Part shown: positions 63,547 to 64,000 of the stretch, one piece after another
How the letters are laid out: each line of letters starts with the position of its first letter
How positions within the stretch are numbered: the first letter of the stretch is position 1
Source of the DNA: Paragorgia papillata
Taxonomy: Eukaryota; Cnidaria; Anthozoa; Scleralcyonacea; Coralliidae
Direction of reading: 5' to 3'
Assembly (NCBI GenBank): GCA_035771165.1
Contig: JAWNZC010000116.1
Location: 516,001 to 580,000 of the forward strand
DNA: 64,000 nucleotides
The notes under the pieces: generated by a model
Databases searched by the model: none
What the model saw: only the letters and a program-made list of their open reading frames with translations
Told to the model about the DNA's origin: nothing
Position numbers and translations under genes: made by a program

Positions 63547-64000
63547 CACTCATCTACTTTTCTATTAATTAGAAAAACGGAGGGTTCGGTTATCTGAACT
63601 ACTATCAGTGACAAAACAATTCCATGGTAGTATACCTTAACTCCACTGTACATATTACAAAATGTGATTAATAAATAATTCTTGTGATACATATTTAGTC
63701 ACTTCATCTTTCATGTTGCTAAGAGCATTGGTTGGCAAAAACGAAGCAGTTACACTTCCCTCTCGAGACGGTCACGGGAAGCCACTGCAGATGTAGCATA
63801 CCAGTTCTCTGTTTGGCAAACGTGGGTGTTAAGAACATTTTCCACAATGAAAATAATGTCATATAAAAATGCGTGTGAATTCGTGACTAGCCCCATTGAC
63901 TTCTAGAAGTCTTTATTTGACCATGCAGTAAAATTTCACGGTGGAGTAAGAGTCATCAGTTCAGTTGTCAAAGGATCAAGCGAAAAAATACAGATCATTC
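63547..64000. other. Right edge of the window: nothing supported
   Basis: No open frame with a recognisable product and no repeat structure was found in the last 450 bp. Confidence 0.4.

Overview
The window is animal nuclear DNA. Protein-coding genes are split by many GT-AG introns, there are no operons, and the sequence is AT-rich and crowded with simple-sequence expansions, tRNA- and 5S-derived SINEs, LINE fragments and short inverted-repeat transposons. The proteins and repeat types fit an intron-rich invertebrate (a cnidarian, sponge or similar). I cannot name the species from the sequence alone.

Layout. (1) 1353-1937, minus strand: an intronless four-pass MARVEL-type membrane protein. 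(2) 3578-25175, plus strand: a complete 24-exon DHTKD1 gene, the mitochondrial 2-oxoadipate dehydrogenase E1 subunit, 921 residues, with every splice phase consistent. (3) 25176-40400: an intergenic block that is almost entirely repeats: a hAT-like insertion, a foldback element, then about 13 kb of tandem ~187/~201-bp units interrupted by a 5'-truncated LINE and inverted near its right end. (4) 40401-60522, minus strand: ERO1, the ER thiol oxidase, with 15 recognised coding exons; a phase conflict shows that one small exon is not visible. (5) 60523-64000: the ERO1 upstream flank, holding MITE-like elements and no gene I can support.

DHTKD1 and ERO1 converge tail to tail across the satellite block. 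The last codons and the stop of ERO1 lie inside a satellite-related sequence. Many DHTKD1 introns carry their own, mutually unrelated tandem-repeat expansion: a 17-bp unit over 5.7 kb in intron 5, 6/12-bp units in intron 7, G/T-rich in intron 13, ATC in intron 14, 41-bp in intron 16, 4-bp in introns 19 and 22. ERO1 introns instead hold nested DNA transposons with readable target-site duplications. The two enzymes have no direct pathway link; one works in lysine/tryptophan catabolism in mitochondria, the other in oxidative protein folding in the ER.

Most long open frames in this window come from simple repeats and are not genes. I found no tRNA or rRNA gene that looks functional, no CRISPR array and no prokaryotic feature.
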